Source: Bacillota bacterium
GTDB lineage: Bacteria > Bacillota > Clostridia > Acetivibrionales > Acetivibrionaceae
DNA length: 64,000 nucleotides
Direction of reading: 5' to 3'
NCBI GenBank assembly: GCA_023398495.1
Contig: JAEWSG010000138.1
Span: 1 to 64,000 of the forward strand
Under the pieces are notes generated by a model that saw nothing but the letters and a program-made list of their open reading frames with translations, was not told the origin of the DNA and searched no databases. The position numbers and the translations under genes are program-made. The stretch's first letter is position 1; each line of letters starts with the position of its first letter. Of this stretch, positions 53,149 to 61,545 are shown piece after piece.

Positions 53149-54297
53149 TTACTCATTTACATACTTTCTCTGATTTGGATCAACTCTTGTTCTTCCTGCA
53201 AAGTTCGCTTTAAAAGTATGATACCTCTTGGCTTTTTCTTCTTCAGGAATTTGTCCATCCATCTCAGCTGCAACAGAACCTGGACGGGCAGAAAACATAT
53301 GACATGCTACTGTATCAAACGTTGCTTCATTGCAGTAATCTATGCTTTCTTGCAACTCCTCTTCCGTTTCAGTTGGAAATCCCACAATAACTGCCGAGGA
53401 CAATACAAGATCCGGACAAGCAGCTCTTAATTCCTTAAGATTGTCCATAACCTTTTTCATGTCAGATTGCCTTTTCATAAGCTTTAAAACACGTTCACTT
53501 CCTGTTTGGATAGGTGTGTGGAAAGAACGTATCTTACCTTGCACGCAAAGTTCCTTTAAATCCTCAAAAGACTTCAAGAAATACCACGGGTGTACATCTT
53601 CGAGGAGAATGTCATAGTCTCCATCAATAGTCTTGAACTGTTTGAGTAATTCACTCAAATTTGAACCAAAATCCAAACCATAAGCACCTGAGCATTCCCC
53701 GAGGAAATAAAAATGCTTGTATCCCGCTTCCAGACCGCTGTGGAATTCCTCCATAACCTTATCCAACGGCTTGCTCTTGCTTGGTCCGGCTGCTTTCCAT
53801 ATAGCACAATAAGCACATCTGTGATTACAACCATCCTGAATTTTTATAAAGAAGTTGTCTGTGTTTTTTAATCTGTTCGGCTCTGCAATTTCACTATAGT
53901 CAACAGTATGTTCGACGTAATCATCCATTTTGAAATATGATTTAGCATCAAAAGTTGGCCCATCAAACTCCTTGTCCAATCTTTCCTTTGCTATCTCAAG
54001 AATACATCCTCCTACAATAACCTTTGCATCCTTCTTTTTGTTTTCATTAATGATTTTTAATGCTTCAAAATCACCATCTTCAATTGCTTTTGAAAATCCA
54101 CAAGTTGTAAGAACAATAATGTCTGCATCCGGATGAATAACAAGGTTTTCTAGCGGATATGCATATTTATTTGTTGGATCAAGCCCCGTATCATCATTAA
54201 CCAATTCATACCCATTTGCCTTAAAATAATCCCTCATTCTTTCAACTTTCAATCCTTCACGGTGACAACTTTTTTCAACTATCTGAACTTTTTTCAT
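53149..54297 (-). CDS. MiaB/RimO-like radical SAM methylthiotransferase-type protein
   Basis: 382 residues. An N-terminal UPF0004-like domain (1-125) with Cys in VLTTCGFSK and VIVGGCILE; radical SAM core with CNHRCAYCAIW near 158, FYFLGECSGAYG, PIQTGSERVLKLMKR near 268 and VGFPTETEEELQESI near 305. The C-terminal TRAM domain of MiaB/RimO is missing, so the target may not be tRNA or a ribosomal protein. AAAGGAGCTGGG before the ATG. It follows the Flx genes and a NifU-like stub. Confidence 0.85.
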   Translation of the reverse strand: MKKVQIVEKSCHREGLKVERMRDYFKANGYELVNDDTGLDPTNKYAYPLENLVIHPDADIIVLTTCGFSKAIEDGDFEALKIINENKKKDAKVIVGGCILEIAKERLDKEFDGPTFDAKSYFKMDDYVEHTVDYSEIAEPNRLKNTDNFFIKIQDGCNHRCAYCAIWKAAGPSKSKPLDKVMEEFHSGLEAGYKHFYFLGECSGAYGLDFGSNLSELLKQFKTIDGDYDILLEDVHPWYFLKSFEDLKELCVQGKIRSFHTPIQTGSERVLKLMKRQSDMKKVMDNLKELRAACPDLVLSSAVIVGFPTETEEELQESIDYCNEATFDTVACHMFSARPGSVAAEMDGQIPEEEKAKRYHTFKANFAGRTRVDPNQRKYVNE

Positions 54298-54355
54298 TTT
54301 AACCCAGCTCCTTTAAAAATAAATTATTTATATTTAATTGAATACACAATTACTT

Positions 54356-54427
54356 TTAACTCAACATCATCAATTTCTCCAACATTTTTGGATTCATAAA
54401 ATAGTCCATGACTTTTTCACGATACAT
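54356..54427 (-). pseudogene. NifU/IscU-like 5' stub with frameshift
   Basis: After a perfect AAAGGAGG the ATG at 54427 opens MYREKVMDYFMNPK, like the start of NifU/IscU scaffolds (MYSEKVMDHFMNPRNVGE). The frame ends after 23 codons; adding one A to the A5 run at codons 13-14 would continue NPKNVGEIDD before the match is lost. So it is a truncated, frameshifted remnant, or a genuine 23-residue peptide. Confidence 0.55.
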
Positions 54428-54471
54428 ATAATTTCCTCCTTTCATAGTTTTAGTTCTGTTGCTTTGCCCTC

Positions 54472-55263
54472 TTACAAATTGATTTCATCAACTCTAAAAA
54501 CTGGTCCATCCTTACATATATGTCTATGGTCAATATTGCATCTTCCACATATGCCAACACCGCATTTCATTTTCATTTCAAGCGAAACGTACATTTGCTC
54601 CCTTACAAGCCCTTTCTTTTCAAGACTATTTACACATGCCTCAATCATTCTGTGGGGACCGCACATCACAGCTATACTGTTGCTCGGGTCAATTTCCTGT
54701 TGCTCAATAAGCTGTGTTACAAAGCCAACTCTTCTATCTGAGCCTTCTTCGGGGTATTCGCTTATAATCTGAACATTTATTTTCTTATCCAAATCACTTA
54801 GTTCTTTTTTATATATAGCCTTGTCGTAAGAACGGATTCCGTATAGCAGCAAAATATCCTCGCTATTTTGCCTGTTATCAATCATGTCATACAACAATGA
54901 CCTTATTGGTGCTAAACCAATTCCTCCTGCTATAACAATCCTATTTTTACTTCCCCATTCTTCAACAGGGAACCCATTTCCATATGGACCCCGGTACCAC
55001 ACCGCATCTCCTGCTGAAAGCTCGTGAATAGCAGTTGTATTCATTCCTGTTTTCTGTATGGTTACTTCTATGCTCATGGGATTTTGTGGACTCGAGGATA
55101 CGGCAAACGGCGACTCCCCTACTCCAAGCATAGAAATCATAATAAATTGTCCTGATTTAAAACGAAAAGGTTCCTCCACCTTAATCACAAAAGTCTTGAC
55201 TTCAGGTGTCTCTACTTTTACATCTTCAATAATTGCTTTTTTTACACTTAAAAGGTCTATCAT
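54472..55263 (-). CDS. flxA: FlxA-like FAD/NAD(P)-binding oxidoreductase subunit
   Basis: 263 residues, ferredoxin-NADP reductase fold: FAD site SGQFIMISMLGVGESPFAVSS near 40-60, NAD(P)-binding IVIAGGIGLAPIRSLLYDM near 110 and VMCGPHRMIE near 215, then a CGVGICGRCNIDHRHICKDG [2Fe-2S]-type Cys cluster at the C-terminus, as in PyrK/AsrB proteins. It takes electrons from NADH or NADPH and passes them to FlxB/C/D. Last gene of the hdrCBA-flxDCBA run. Confidence 0.82.
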   Translation of the reverse strand: MIDLLSVKKAIIEDVKVETPEVKTFVIKVEEPFRFKSGQFIMISMLGVGESPFAVSSSPQNPMSIEVTIQKTGMNTTAIHELSAGDAVWYRGPYGNGFPVEEWGSKNRIVIAGGIGLAPIRSLLYDMIDNRQNSEDILLLYGIRSYDKAIYKKELSDLDKKINVQIISEYPEEGSDRRVGFVTQLIEQQEIDPSNSIAVMCGPHRMIEACVNSLEKKGLVREQMYVSLEMKMKCGVGICGRCNIDHRHICKDGPVFRVDEINL

Positions 55264-55272
55264 ATTTTCCCT

Positions 55273-56244
55273 CTACTCACAATTCATTTTAGTTTCATCT
55301 ATCTCTTTAAAAATGTTCAGTCCGGATGGACAATTGCTTATACACCTACCACATCCACTGCACATAACATCACCATTTTTAGTAGTGTAATACTTAAACT
55401 TATGCAAAATTCTGTTTTTCACCCTTAAGGATTTTTCCTTTCTTGGATTTGCCCCTGAAGCCTCCTGGGTAAAATACTTACTCTGGCAGGAATCCCACAC
55501 AATAGCCCTTCCTCCCTCATTCTTAAAAACCTCATCTGTAACCGTAAAGCAGTGGCAAGTCGGACAAACATAGGAACAAATCCTGCAATTTATACATCCA
55601 AAAGCAATTTTGTGCATATGTTCATTGTCAATTCTTTCAGCATTTTCTGCTATGCTTTTGACATTTATGCTCATACTCTGTTTTCCTTTGTACATAGGTT
55701 CTGGAGGGTTTTCGACTGTTTTAAAGGAAGACTTCTCTAAAAGTTTTCTTCCCTTTTCTGTTTTAGCTGAAAGGATGTATTTACCATCCACAGGATACAT
55801 GACCAAATCCATACCTTTTACAGATAGCGGTTCAACTCCTGTTGATTCGCAAAAACAATTTTCTGAAGGTTTATCACACAAATATCCGATTACGGTCATC
55901 TTTTCCCTCAAATCCCTGAATGATGAACTTTCGTAGAAAAGGCTTTCAAATACCTGCAAGCCTTTTATGTCACACGGACGTAATCCGAGAACTGTAAAAT
56001 AAGTTTTTGTTAAAGGCAAAAAATCAGTATTCTCTGTATTCTCAAGATTAAATTTCATGTAATATTGAGTAATTGGCAGTAAAATTTCCTTTGCTGAAAA
56101 ATCACTTAGTCTTGAAAGATCAACTGTGCCATTTCTATCCAGTTTTGAATATTTCAATATATCTTTGCCTGATGGAGCATATACATCTCCCAAATCCATC
56201 AAAAAAGCAGCAAGACTATCTGGTGATTCAATTTCCCAATTCAT
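55273..56244 (-). CDS. flxB: FlxB-like two-[4Fe-4S] protein (AsrA-like)
   Basis: About 323 residues. The C-terminal half has two ferredoxin motifs, CINCRICSYVCPTCHC and CSGCGRCISNCPSG. The N-terminal half has a Cys-containing GLRPCDIKGLQVFESLF region shared with AsrA/HdrB-associated proteins. Start at ATG 56244 (GGGGGA upstream), just after the stop of flxC; the longer frame would overlap it by 77 bp. Electron relay between FlxA and FlxC/HdrA. Confidence 0.82.
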   Translation of the reverse strand: MNWEIESPDSLAAFLMDLGDVYAPSGKDILKYSKLDRNGTVDLSRLSDFSAKEILLPITQYYMKFNLENTENTDFLPLTKTYFTVLGLRPCDIKGLQVFESLFYESSSFRDLREKMTVIGYLCDKPSENCFCESTGVEPLSVKGMDLVMYPVDGKYILSAKTEKGRKLLEKSSFKTVENPPEPMYKGKQSMSINVKSIAENAERIDNEHMHKIAFGCINCRICSYVCPTCHCFTVTDEVFKNEGGRAIVWDSCQSKYFTQEASGANPRKEKSLRVKNRILHKFKYYTTKNGDVMCSGCGRCISNCPSGLNIFKEIDETKMNCE

Positions 56245-56260
56245 CACAGTCCCCCAATCC

Positions 56261-57097
56261 TCACTTCTGATCTTCTTTTCTATATTCTTTAAAGTCCAAA
56301 TCAAGTATTTTTTTCTCTGTATCCGTTCCTGCAACATATCCCCATGAAGTTTTCACTTGATCAAACATTTTGTAGTGTAATAAATGAAGCGGAATTCCTT
56401 GCGGACAAACTCTCGAACATTCCCCACAAGCAATACATCTGCCTGCCAAGTGTAAAGTCCTGGCAACTATCCAATAATAATTTGAGGAAGGTTTGACACT
56501 TTTCTCAATCCAATTCGGGTCGCTTTTTTCAGAAATACATTGCTCACAATAACACATTGGGCATACTTCCCGGCATGCATAACAACGTATACACTTTTCA
56601 AACATATCTGCAAAATATTTATTTTTTTGTTCATGAGATAAACCATCAATTCTTTGCACTTCCTCAATTAAATCGGCCGAAGTTCCGTCTTTTAGTTCTT
56701 GCTTTTCTCCAAGAAACTCATCATATACTGGTGGAATGGTACTAAAACAGTATTTGCACTTATCTTCAATAAAATTATTTTGTGAAAACTGACCACAAGA
56801 TACTCCCACTATTTTAAAATCTTCTCTTGAAATACGTCCTTCAGCTATAAGCTGCACCAAAGCTCTTCCATCACAGCCTTTGAGTAATATTCCGATTTTT
56901 TCTTTCTTCTGACTATCAACATAACTCATTAGATTTTGAACACATCCTGAATCAAAATCGAGCTTACTTACATCCTCAACATCATATATACATACAGGCA
57001 CAAATTTCCCATTTTCTTTTTCAGTAAACCCCAAAAAACAATCAATGTCTTTATTTTTCAGCCAATCAGCTGCAATTCCCCTCATTTTTTCAATCAT
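56261..57097 (-). CDS. flxC: FlxC-like Fe-S protein
   Basis: 278 residues. GCDGRALVQLIAEGRI and SCGQFSQNNFIEDKCKYC in the N-half resemble F420-hydrogenase-beta-type proteins. Two cluster motifs follow: CIRCYACREVCPMCYCEQC near 172 and CIACGECSRVCPQG near 225. Four bases separate it from flxD. Predicted soluble, part of the Flx module. Confidence 0.82.
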   Translation of the reverse strand: MIEKMRGIAADWLKNKDIDCFLGFTEKENGKFVPVCIYDVEDVSKLDFDSGCVQNLMSYVDSQKKEKIGILLKGCDGRALVQLIAEGRISREDFKIVGVSCGQFSQNNFIEDKCKYCFSTIPPVYDEFLGEKQELKDGTSADLIEEVQRIDGLSHEQKNKYFADMFEKCIRCYACREVCPMCYCEQCISEKSDPNWIEKSVKPSSNYYWIVARTLHLAGRCIACGECSRVCPQGIPLHLLHYKMFDQVKTSWGYVAGTDTEKKILDLDFKEYRKEDQK

Positions 57098-57101
57098 TCA
57101 T

Positions 57102-57527
57102 TTAATCCTCCAACCTGCTTCTTTGAATGGGATTAGCCTTTTCCAGTGCTTTTATTTTGGCAATAAACTTTTCCACAGTTTCAACAAACTCATCAGCTTC
57201 TGAAGCAGAAATCCATTCAAGAGTTAAACGCTCAGGCTCCATTCCTGTAAACACCAGCAGAGACTTAACCAGCTCAAATCTGAAACGGGCATAATAATTG
57301 CCCGTGGAATAATGGCAATCACCCAGGCGGCACCCACCAACAAAAACCCCATCTGCTCCATGTTGGAATGCCGTAATTATTAAATTGGGGTTTACCCTAC
57401 CTGAACATGGAATCTTTATAAGCTTAATATTATGCGGGTACTTCTTTCTTAAAAGACCCGCAAGATCCGCAGCTGAATATGTACACCAGTTACAAACCAA
57501 ACCTATGATTTTGGGTTCAAAACACAT
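57102..57527 (-). CDS. flxD: FlxD/MvhD-like [2Fe-2S] linker subunit
   Basis: 141 residues. IIGLVCNWCTYSAADLAG, IKIPCSGRVNPNLI, VGGCRLGDCHYSTGN carry the conserved Cys of MvhD, which passes electrons to HdrA in hydrogenase- or formate-linked heterodisulfide reductases. Start at ATG 57527 (AAGGGAGAAGAG upstream), 16 bp after hdrA; the upstream frame extension overlaps hdrA. Confidence 0.88.
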   Translation of the reverse strand: MCFEPKIIGLVCNWCTYSAADLAGLLRKKYPHNIKLIKIPCSGRVNPNLIITAFQHGADGVFVGGCRLGDCHYSTGNYYARFRFELVKSLLVFTGMEPERLTLEWISASEADEFVETVEKFIAKIKALEKANPIQRSRLED

Positions 57528-57543
57528 CTTCTCTTCTCCCTTA

Positions 57544-59499
57544 TCAATATAACGCTCCGATAATTTCATCATGTATCTGTTCATCAGTTGAACCATTTAA
57601 GCTGATTGAACCGTTAGGACACTGACTTGTACAATTGCCACATCCATGGCAAACCGCCTCATTAACCTGTGCTATCAGCCTACCATTTATCAGTACTTCA
57701 TTAATGGCTCCATAGAAGCAAACATCTTTACAGGCAAAACAGCCTGTACATGCTGACTCCCTTACACTCGAAACCAATGGATCTTTGACTATATATTCAT
57801 CTGACAATATTTCCAACGCATTTGCTGCTGAAGCAGCTGCATGGCTTACAGTGTCAGGAATGTCCATCGCCCCTGAACATGTGCCCGCAATAAATATACC
57901 TGCTCTTGAAGTCGAAACAGGCTTCAGTTTGGGATGTAGTTCTTTATAAAAACCATATTTGTCATATTCTATTCCAAGAACTTTTGCAAGTTTTATAGCA
58001 TCTGGATTTGGCAGCATGCCACAAGCAAGCACCACCATATCAACTTCTATCCTGACGGGTTTTCCTTCAAATATATTTTCTGCTTTAACCAGAAGTTTGT
58101 CATTTACTTTCAATATATTTGACACCCTGCCCTTTATAAAATTCACACCTTCTTTTTCTCTGGCTTGGCATACAAATTCCTCATAGTTTTTCCCTCCGGC
58201 ACGTAAATCGATATAAAATGAATAAATTCGAGCCTTGGGATTTTTGATTTTTGCAATTAAGATTTGTTTAGCAGTCACCATGCAACAAACTTTTGAACAG
58301 TGAGAAACTCCTTTTGCAGAGTCCCTTGAACCCACACAATGTACAAATGCAATACTCTCAGGTTCTTTACCGTCTGATGGTTTTATTAATTTACCCTCTG
58401 TTGGGCCAGATGGACTTAAAAATTTCTCAAATTGAAATCCTGTTATAACATTAAGATATCTTCCATATCCGTATTCAGTGTACTTATTGGCATCAAACAA
58501 GTCATTGCCCGTGGCTACAATAATTGCACCCACACTTTCTTCCAAAACGTTATCCTTCTCATTATAATTTATTGCCCCAGATGAACAAACTTTACTGCAA
58601 AGCCCACACTTGCCTTTTGTCAAATACAAGCAGTTCTCTCTATCTATAGTAGGAGCTTTGGGATAGGCTTGAGGGAAAGGACTGTATATAGCAGGTCTTT
58701 CCTCGCTCCCTATATTAATACCTGATGAAACCTTTACAGGGCATTTGATGCTGCAAAGCCCGCATCCTTTGCACTTATCAATATCCACATATCTCACCTT
58801 TTGAAGGATTTTAGCTGTAAAATTCCCCACAAATCCGGATACTTCAAAAACTTCACTGTTTGTATATATTTTTATTAACGGATGGCTTCCAGCCTCCACA
58901 AGTTTTGGAGAAAGAATACAAGCAGAACAATCCAGCGTTGGAAAAGTCTTATCCAAGTACGCCATTCTGCCTCCAATCGAAGGACTTTTCTCAACCAACA
59001 AAACTTCATGGCCGTTATTGGCAATCTTTAAAGCGGCTTCAACACCTGCAATTCCCCCACCTATCACCAGAACCTTTTTCGTAATTTCAAGTCTCGTTTC
59101 TTCCAACGGTAACAACTTTAATACCTTTTTTATTTTCATCTGTATCAGTTCTATTGCCTTCTTTGTGGCATCTGCTTTGTCTTCTGTACACCAGGAAACC
59201 TGTTCCCTGATATTGGCAACCTCAAACAAATATGGATTTAACCCTGCTTCTTCAATAGTTTTTCTGAATGTACCTTCATGAACTTTTGGACTACATGAGG
59301 CTATGACCACACCATTTAACCTATATTCTTCAATCATTTTTCTTATAATTTCATTTCCTTGAGATGAGCAAATATAAATGTAATCCCGTACAACAGCCAC
59401 ATTTTTTAAAGTCTTAACAGCAGTTGTCACTCCTTTGATATCAACCACCCCGGATATATTTGTTCCACAATGGCAAACGAAAACTCCTATTCTCTTCAC
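57544..59499 (-). CDS. hdrA: HdrA-like flavoprotein, electron-bifurcating subunit candidate
   Basis: 651 residues, near full HdrA length. N-terminal Cys motif VFVCHCGTN and ICSSQGNE; FAD-binding VIGGGIAGVEAALKIANNGH near 145 with LDCSACILSPK; ferredoxin pair CKGCGLCSIKCPV near 245 and CLYLTKGKCGLCSKVC near 290; C-terminal ferredoxin CTGCFACKDVC near 590 and CHGCGNCTSQCPNG near 620. In methanogens HdrA bifurcates electrons between ferredoxin and disulfide. Overlaps hdrB by 4 bp. Confidence 0.92.
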   Translation of the reverse strand: MKRIGVFVCHCGTNISGVVDIKGVTTAVKTLKNVAVVRDYIYICSSQGNEIIRKMIEEYRLNGVVIASCSPKVHEGTFRKTIEEAGLNPYLFEVANIREQVSWCTEDKADATKKAIELIQMKIKKVLKLLPLEETRLEITKKVLVIGGGIAGVEAALKIANNGHEVLLVEKSPSIGGRMAYLDKTFPTLDCSACILSPKLVEAGSHPLIKIYTNSEVFEVSGFVGNFTAKILQKVRYVDIDKCKGCGLCSIKCPVKVSSGINIGSEERPAIYSPFPQAYPKAPTIDRENCLYLTKGKCGLCSKVCSSGAINYNEKDNVLEESVGAIIVATGNDLFDANKYTEYGYGRYLNVITGFQFEKFLSPSGPTEGKLIKPSDGKEPESIAFVHCVGSRDSAKGVSHCSKVCCMVTAKQILIAKIKNPKARIYSFYIDLRAGGKNYEEFVCQAREKEGVNFIKGRVSNILKVNDKLLVKAENIFEGKPVRIEVDMVVLACGMLPNPDAIKLAKVLGIEYDKYGFYKELHPKLKPVSTSRAGIFIAGTCSGAMDIPDTVSHAAASAANALEILSDEYIVKDPLVSSVRESACTGCFACKDVCFYGAINEVLINGRLIAQVNEAVCHGCGNCTSQCPNGSISLNGSTDEQIHDEIIGALY

Positions 59500-60428
59500 G
59501 GCTCTCCACCAACCTTCCTGAGTAGTTTGCCAACATCTATAACATGTGCATCAAAACCCAAGCATTGGGGATCTATACCTAAAGCCAACCCAACAATCTG
59601 AGCAATATTAACCACAGGCATATTATAACCCTTATCCATACTCTTGCTTAGCTGGTATTGCATTCTATCAAGATTCATTAAGCAATACGGGCAAGTGACA
59701 ACAACTGCATCTGCCTTTGATTCATTTAGTGAATCCAGTTTCCTTACAGTGGTTTGGACAGCGGCATTATTATCAATATAAGTATTGCTTAATACACCAC
59801 TTCCGCAGCAAGATCTGTTTTCCGAATACTCAACGTTCTCCCCACCAAGTGATTCTATTATTTCCTCCAATATAGTGGGAAAGAACGGATCATCCACAGC
59901 ACTGTTTTTTGCACCATAAAGATAATGACAACCATAGTGAGTGGCAAATTTCAAACCATGCAAGGGTTTCTTAGTTTTTTCCTTGAGTTTATCTTTGAGC
60001 AAATATAAAATTTCCATCACATGGTTTACATTTGAGGTACCATTATATTTCCTCTGTATCTTACTAAGTTTTTCATTCACTAAATCCTTGATATCAGGGT
60101 TTTTATTTATATATGCACCAAATTCAGCAAGATTTTTAAAGCAACCGTTACACATTACCATTAGGTCTAACTTCATTTCTTCAGATATGGTAAGGTTTCT
60201 TGCTGTCATTAGAATAGTTGATGCAACTTGTCCTATAGCTGTGAAGACTATTGCACTTCCTCCACAACAGGTCTGGTCTTCAGATTCTTCAAGAACTATT
60301 CCGAGTTCATTAAAAACAGCTTTTGTGGCACTTTCCATCCCTGGGTATTTATTCGAAATTGCACATGAACGAAAAAGCATATATCTATCATTGACTTTAA
60401 TATTTTTCAATCTCTCAACAAATGGCAT
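59496..60428 (-). CDS. hdrB: HdrB-like CCG-domain subunit
   Basis: 310 residues. Two CCG modules: the first ends in DQTCCGGSAIVF with MVMCNGCFKN, the second has RSCCGSGVLSN and VVTCPYCLMNLDRMQ. These bind the non-cubane [4Fe-4S] clusters that cleave a disulfide in HdrB. Start ATG 60428 with AGAGGGGTG, after the hdrC stop. The physiological disulfide is unknown here (no coenzyme M/B in a clostridium; DsrC-like or another thiol is the expected partner). Confidence 0.9.
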   Translation of the reverse strand: MPFVERLKNIKVNDRYMLFRSCAISNKYPGMESATKAVFNELGIVLEESEDQTCCGGSAIVFTAIGQVASTILMTARNLTISEEMKLDLMVMCNGCFKNLAEFGAYINKNPDIKDLVNEKLSKIQRKYNGTSNVNHVMEILYLLKDKLKEKTKKPLHGLKFATHYGCHYLYGAKNSAVDDPFFPTILEEIIESLGGENVEYSENRSCCGSGVLSNTYIDNNAAVQTTVRKLDSLNESKADAVVVTCPYCLMNLDRMQYQLSKSMDKGYNMPVVNIAQIVGLALGIDPQCLGFDAHVIDVGKLLRKVGGEP

Positions 60429-60432
60429 ACTC

Positions 60433-61098
60433 TCACCCCTCTGGAAGTTTTTCAATCAGGCTAAAAAATTCTCTGCACTCCTGCTCCCAATCCAAACTTC
60501 GCAAGTCACCTTCGTTTTCAGGGTTACAAGATTTTACAATATTCGTCTTTCTAATAAGGCCACTAATTTCTGCAAGCTGATTTATTTCAGCTATTGCCTT
60601 GTCTGAGACTTTCCTTTTTGGTTTGAGCCCTATCCTATCTCGTATTTCCGGCATGGAAGCATCTTTACCGTAATTCTCCTTCAGAACATCTTTGATCTCA
60701 TCGCTCTCATTATCCGGCAACGACATACCTGTTTTTAGACATTGCTCAACATACGGTATAGAAATATTATCTAATTTCCATCCGAAACCATAATAAAATG
60801 AGATAACACGTAGAATCATTATAGATAAAGGGAAATTTATGTTATTAGGACATACGGCATAACAACTTGAACAAAGCACACAATGCCAAATATTATTATT
60901 TTCCAGAGTTGTTTTTATGTTTCCCAACTTTATAGAATGGATTATTTTACGTGAGTTGAAATCAGATATCTCCCCAGCAGGGCATATGCCTACACACTTG
61001 CCACATTGCATGCATCTCTTAAATTCCTGGCTAACATATTTAAGAGCATGTGTTAACTTGTTATTTTCTTCGCAATTTTCATAATTATTCCATACCAT
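60433..61098 (-). CDS. hdrC: HdrC-like 2x[4Fe-4S] subunit
   Basis: 221 residues. CMQCGKCVGICPAG near 30 and CVLCSSCYAVCPNN near 72 are the two cluster motifs; a long helical C-terminus follows. Passes electrons from HdrA to HdrB. First gene of the hdr-flx operon, transcribed from the copy-1 promoter at 61480-61508 with a leader of about 375 nt. Its ribosome site is weak (GGGAATAAG). Confidence 0.88.
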   Translation of the reverse strand: MVWNNYENCEENNKLTHALKYVSQEFKRCMQCGKCVGICPAGEISDFNSRKIIHSIKLGNIKTTLENNNIWHCVLCSSCYAVCPNNINFPLSIMILRVISFYYGFGWKLDNISIPYVEQCLKTGMSLPDNESDEIKDVLKENYGKDASMPEIRDRIGLKPKRKVSDKAIAEINQLAEISGLIRKTNIVKSCNPENEGDLRSLDWEQECREFFSLIEKLPEG

Positions 61099-61113
61099 AA
61101 TTCGTTTTCAGCA

Positions 61114-61305
61114 CTACTTATTCCCTAAACCTTGATAATTAATAAGTTGAAAAAACTTAAAAACGTAGCCCCTTTTAAAATAAAAATATTGATGATATAA
61201 TAAAAGCAGTGTAGCACAACAGCATAAAGCTATTGTACTGCTAATCCCATAAATCATCTGATTCGGCCAAGAACAAGTATGATTTATGGGATTTCTATTT
61301 TTCAT
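61114..61305 (-). other. small ORF in leader copy 1
   Basis: 63 codons. Its first 25 residues (MKNRNPINHTCSWPNQMIYG and so on) are repeated with two conservative changes and four silent ones in leader copy 2 (63096-63176). No good ribosome site (AGAG six bases upstream). Could be a leader peptide or only the coding shadow of a conserved RNA hairpin. Confidence 0.35.
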
Positions 61306-61541
61306 TAATAACTCTATATTGTATTTACAAATTAAAAGGCTTTCCGCATTTTAATTAACAAATAGCTAGAAAGTAGTCTTTTACCCCCCCACGTAATGTG
61401 TACCTCAAATGCACAAAAATTAAATTTTCTTTATTTTTATACCTTATTATATATATTTAACTATTTTTTCCTTGTTAATATTCTAAAATATTGCAGCATT
61501 TTTGTCAATTGATTTCTGAGATATTTTTGACCTTTATAATT
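61234..61541 (-). repeat. promoter-leader module, copy 1
   Basis: About 310 bp repeated at 63105-63487 (copy 2 with an inserted MITE). The hairpin part and its flank are about 95% identical over 97 bp; the rest is weaker. It contains the promoter (61480-61508) and a hairpin with 15-bp perfect arms at 61243-61293 (AATCCCATAAATCAT on the plus strand, loop with TTCGGCCAAGAAC). It keeps the empty CTAG site at 61365-61368 where copy 2 carries the MITE. Confidence 0.75.
61480..61508 (-). promoter_or_regulatory. sigma-A promoter of the hdr-flx operon
   Basis: TTGACA (61503-61508), 17 bp, TAGAAT (61480-61485) on the minus strand; same boxes at the same spacing in copy 2. Confidence 0.8.
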
Positions 61542-61545
61542 TCGC

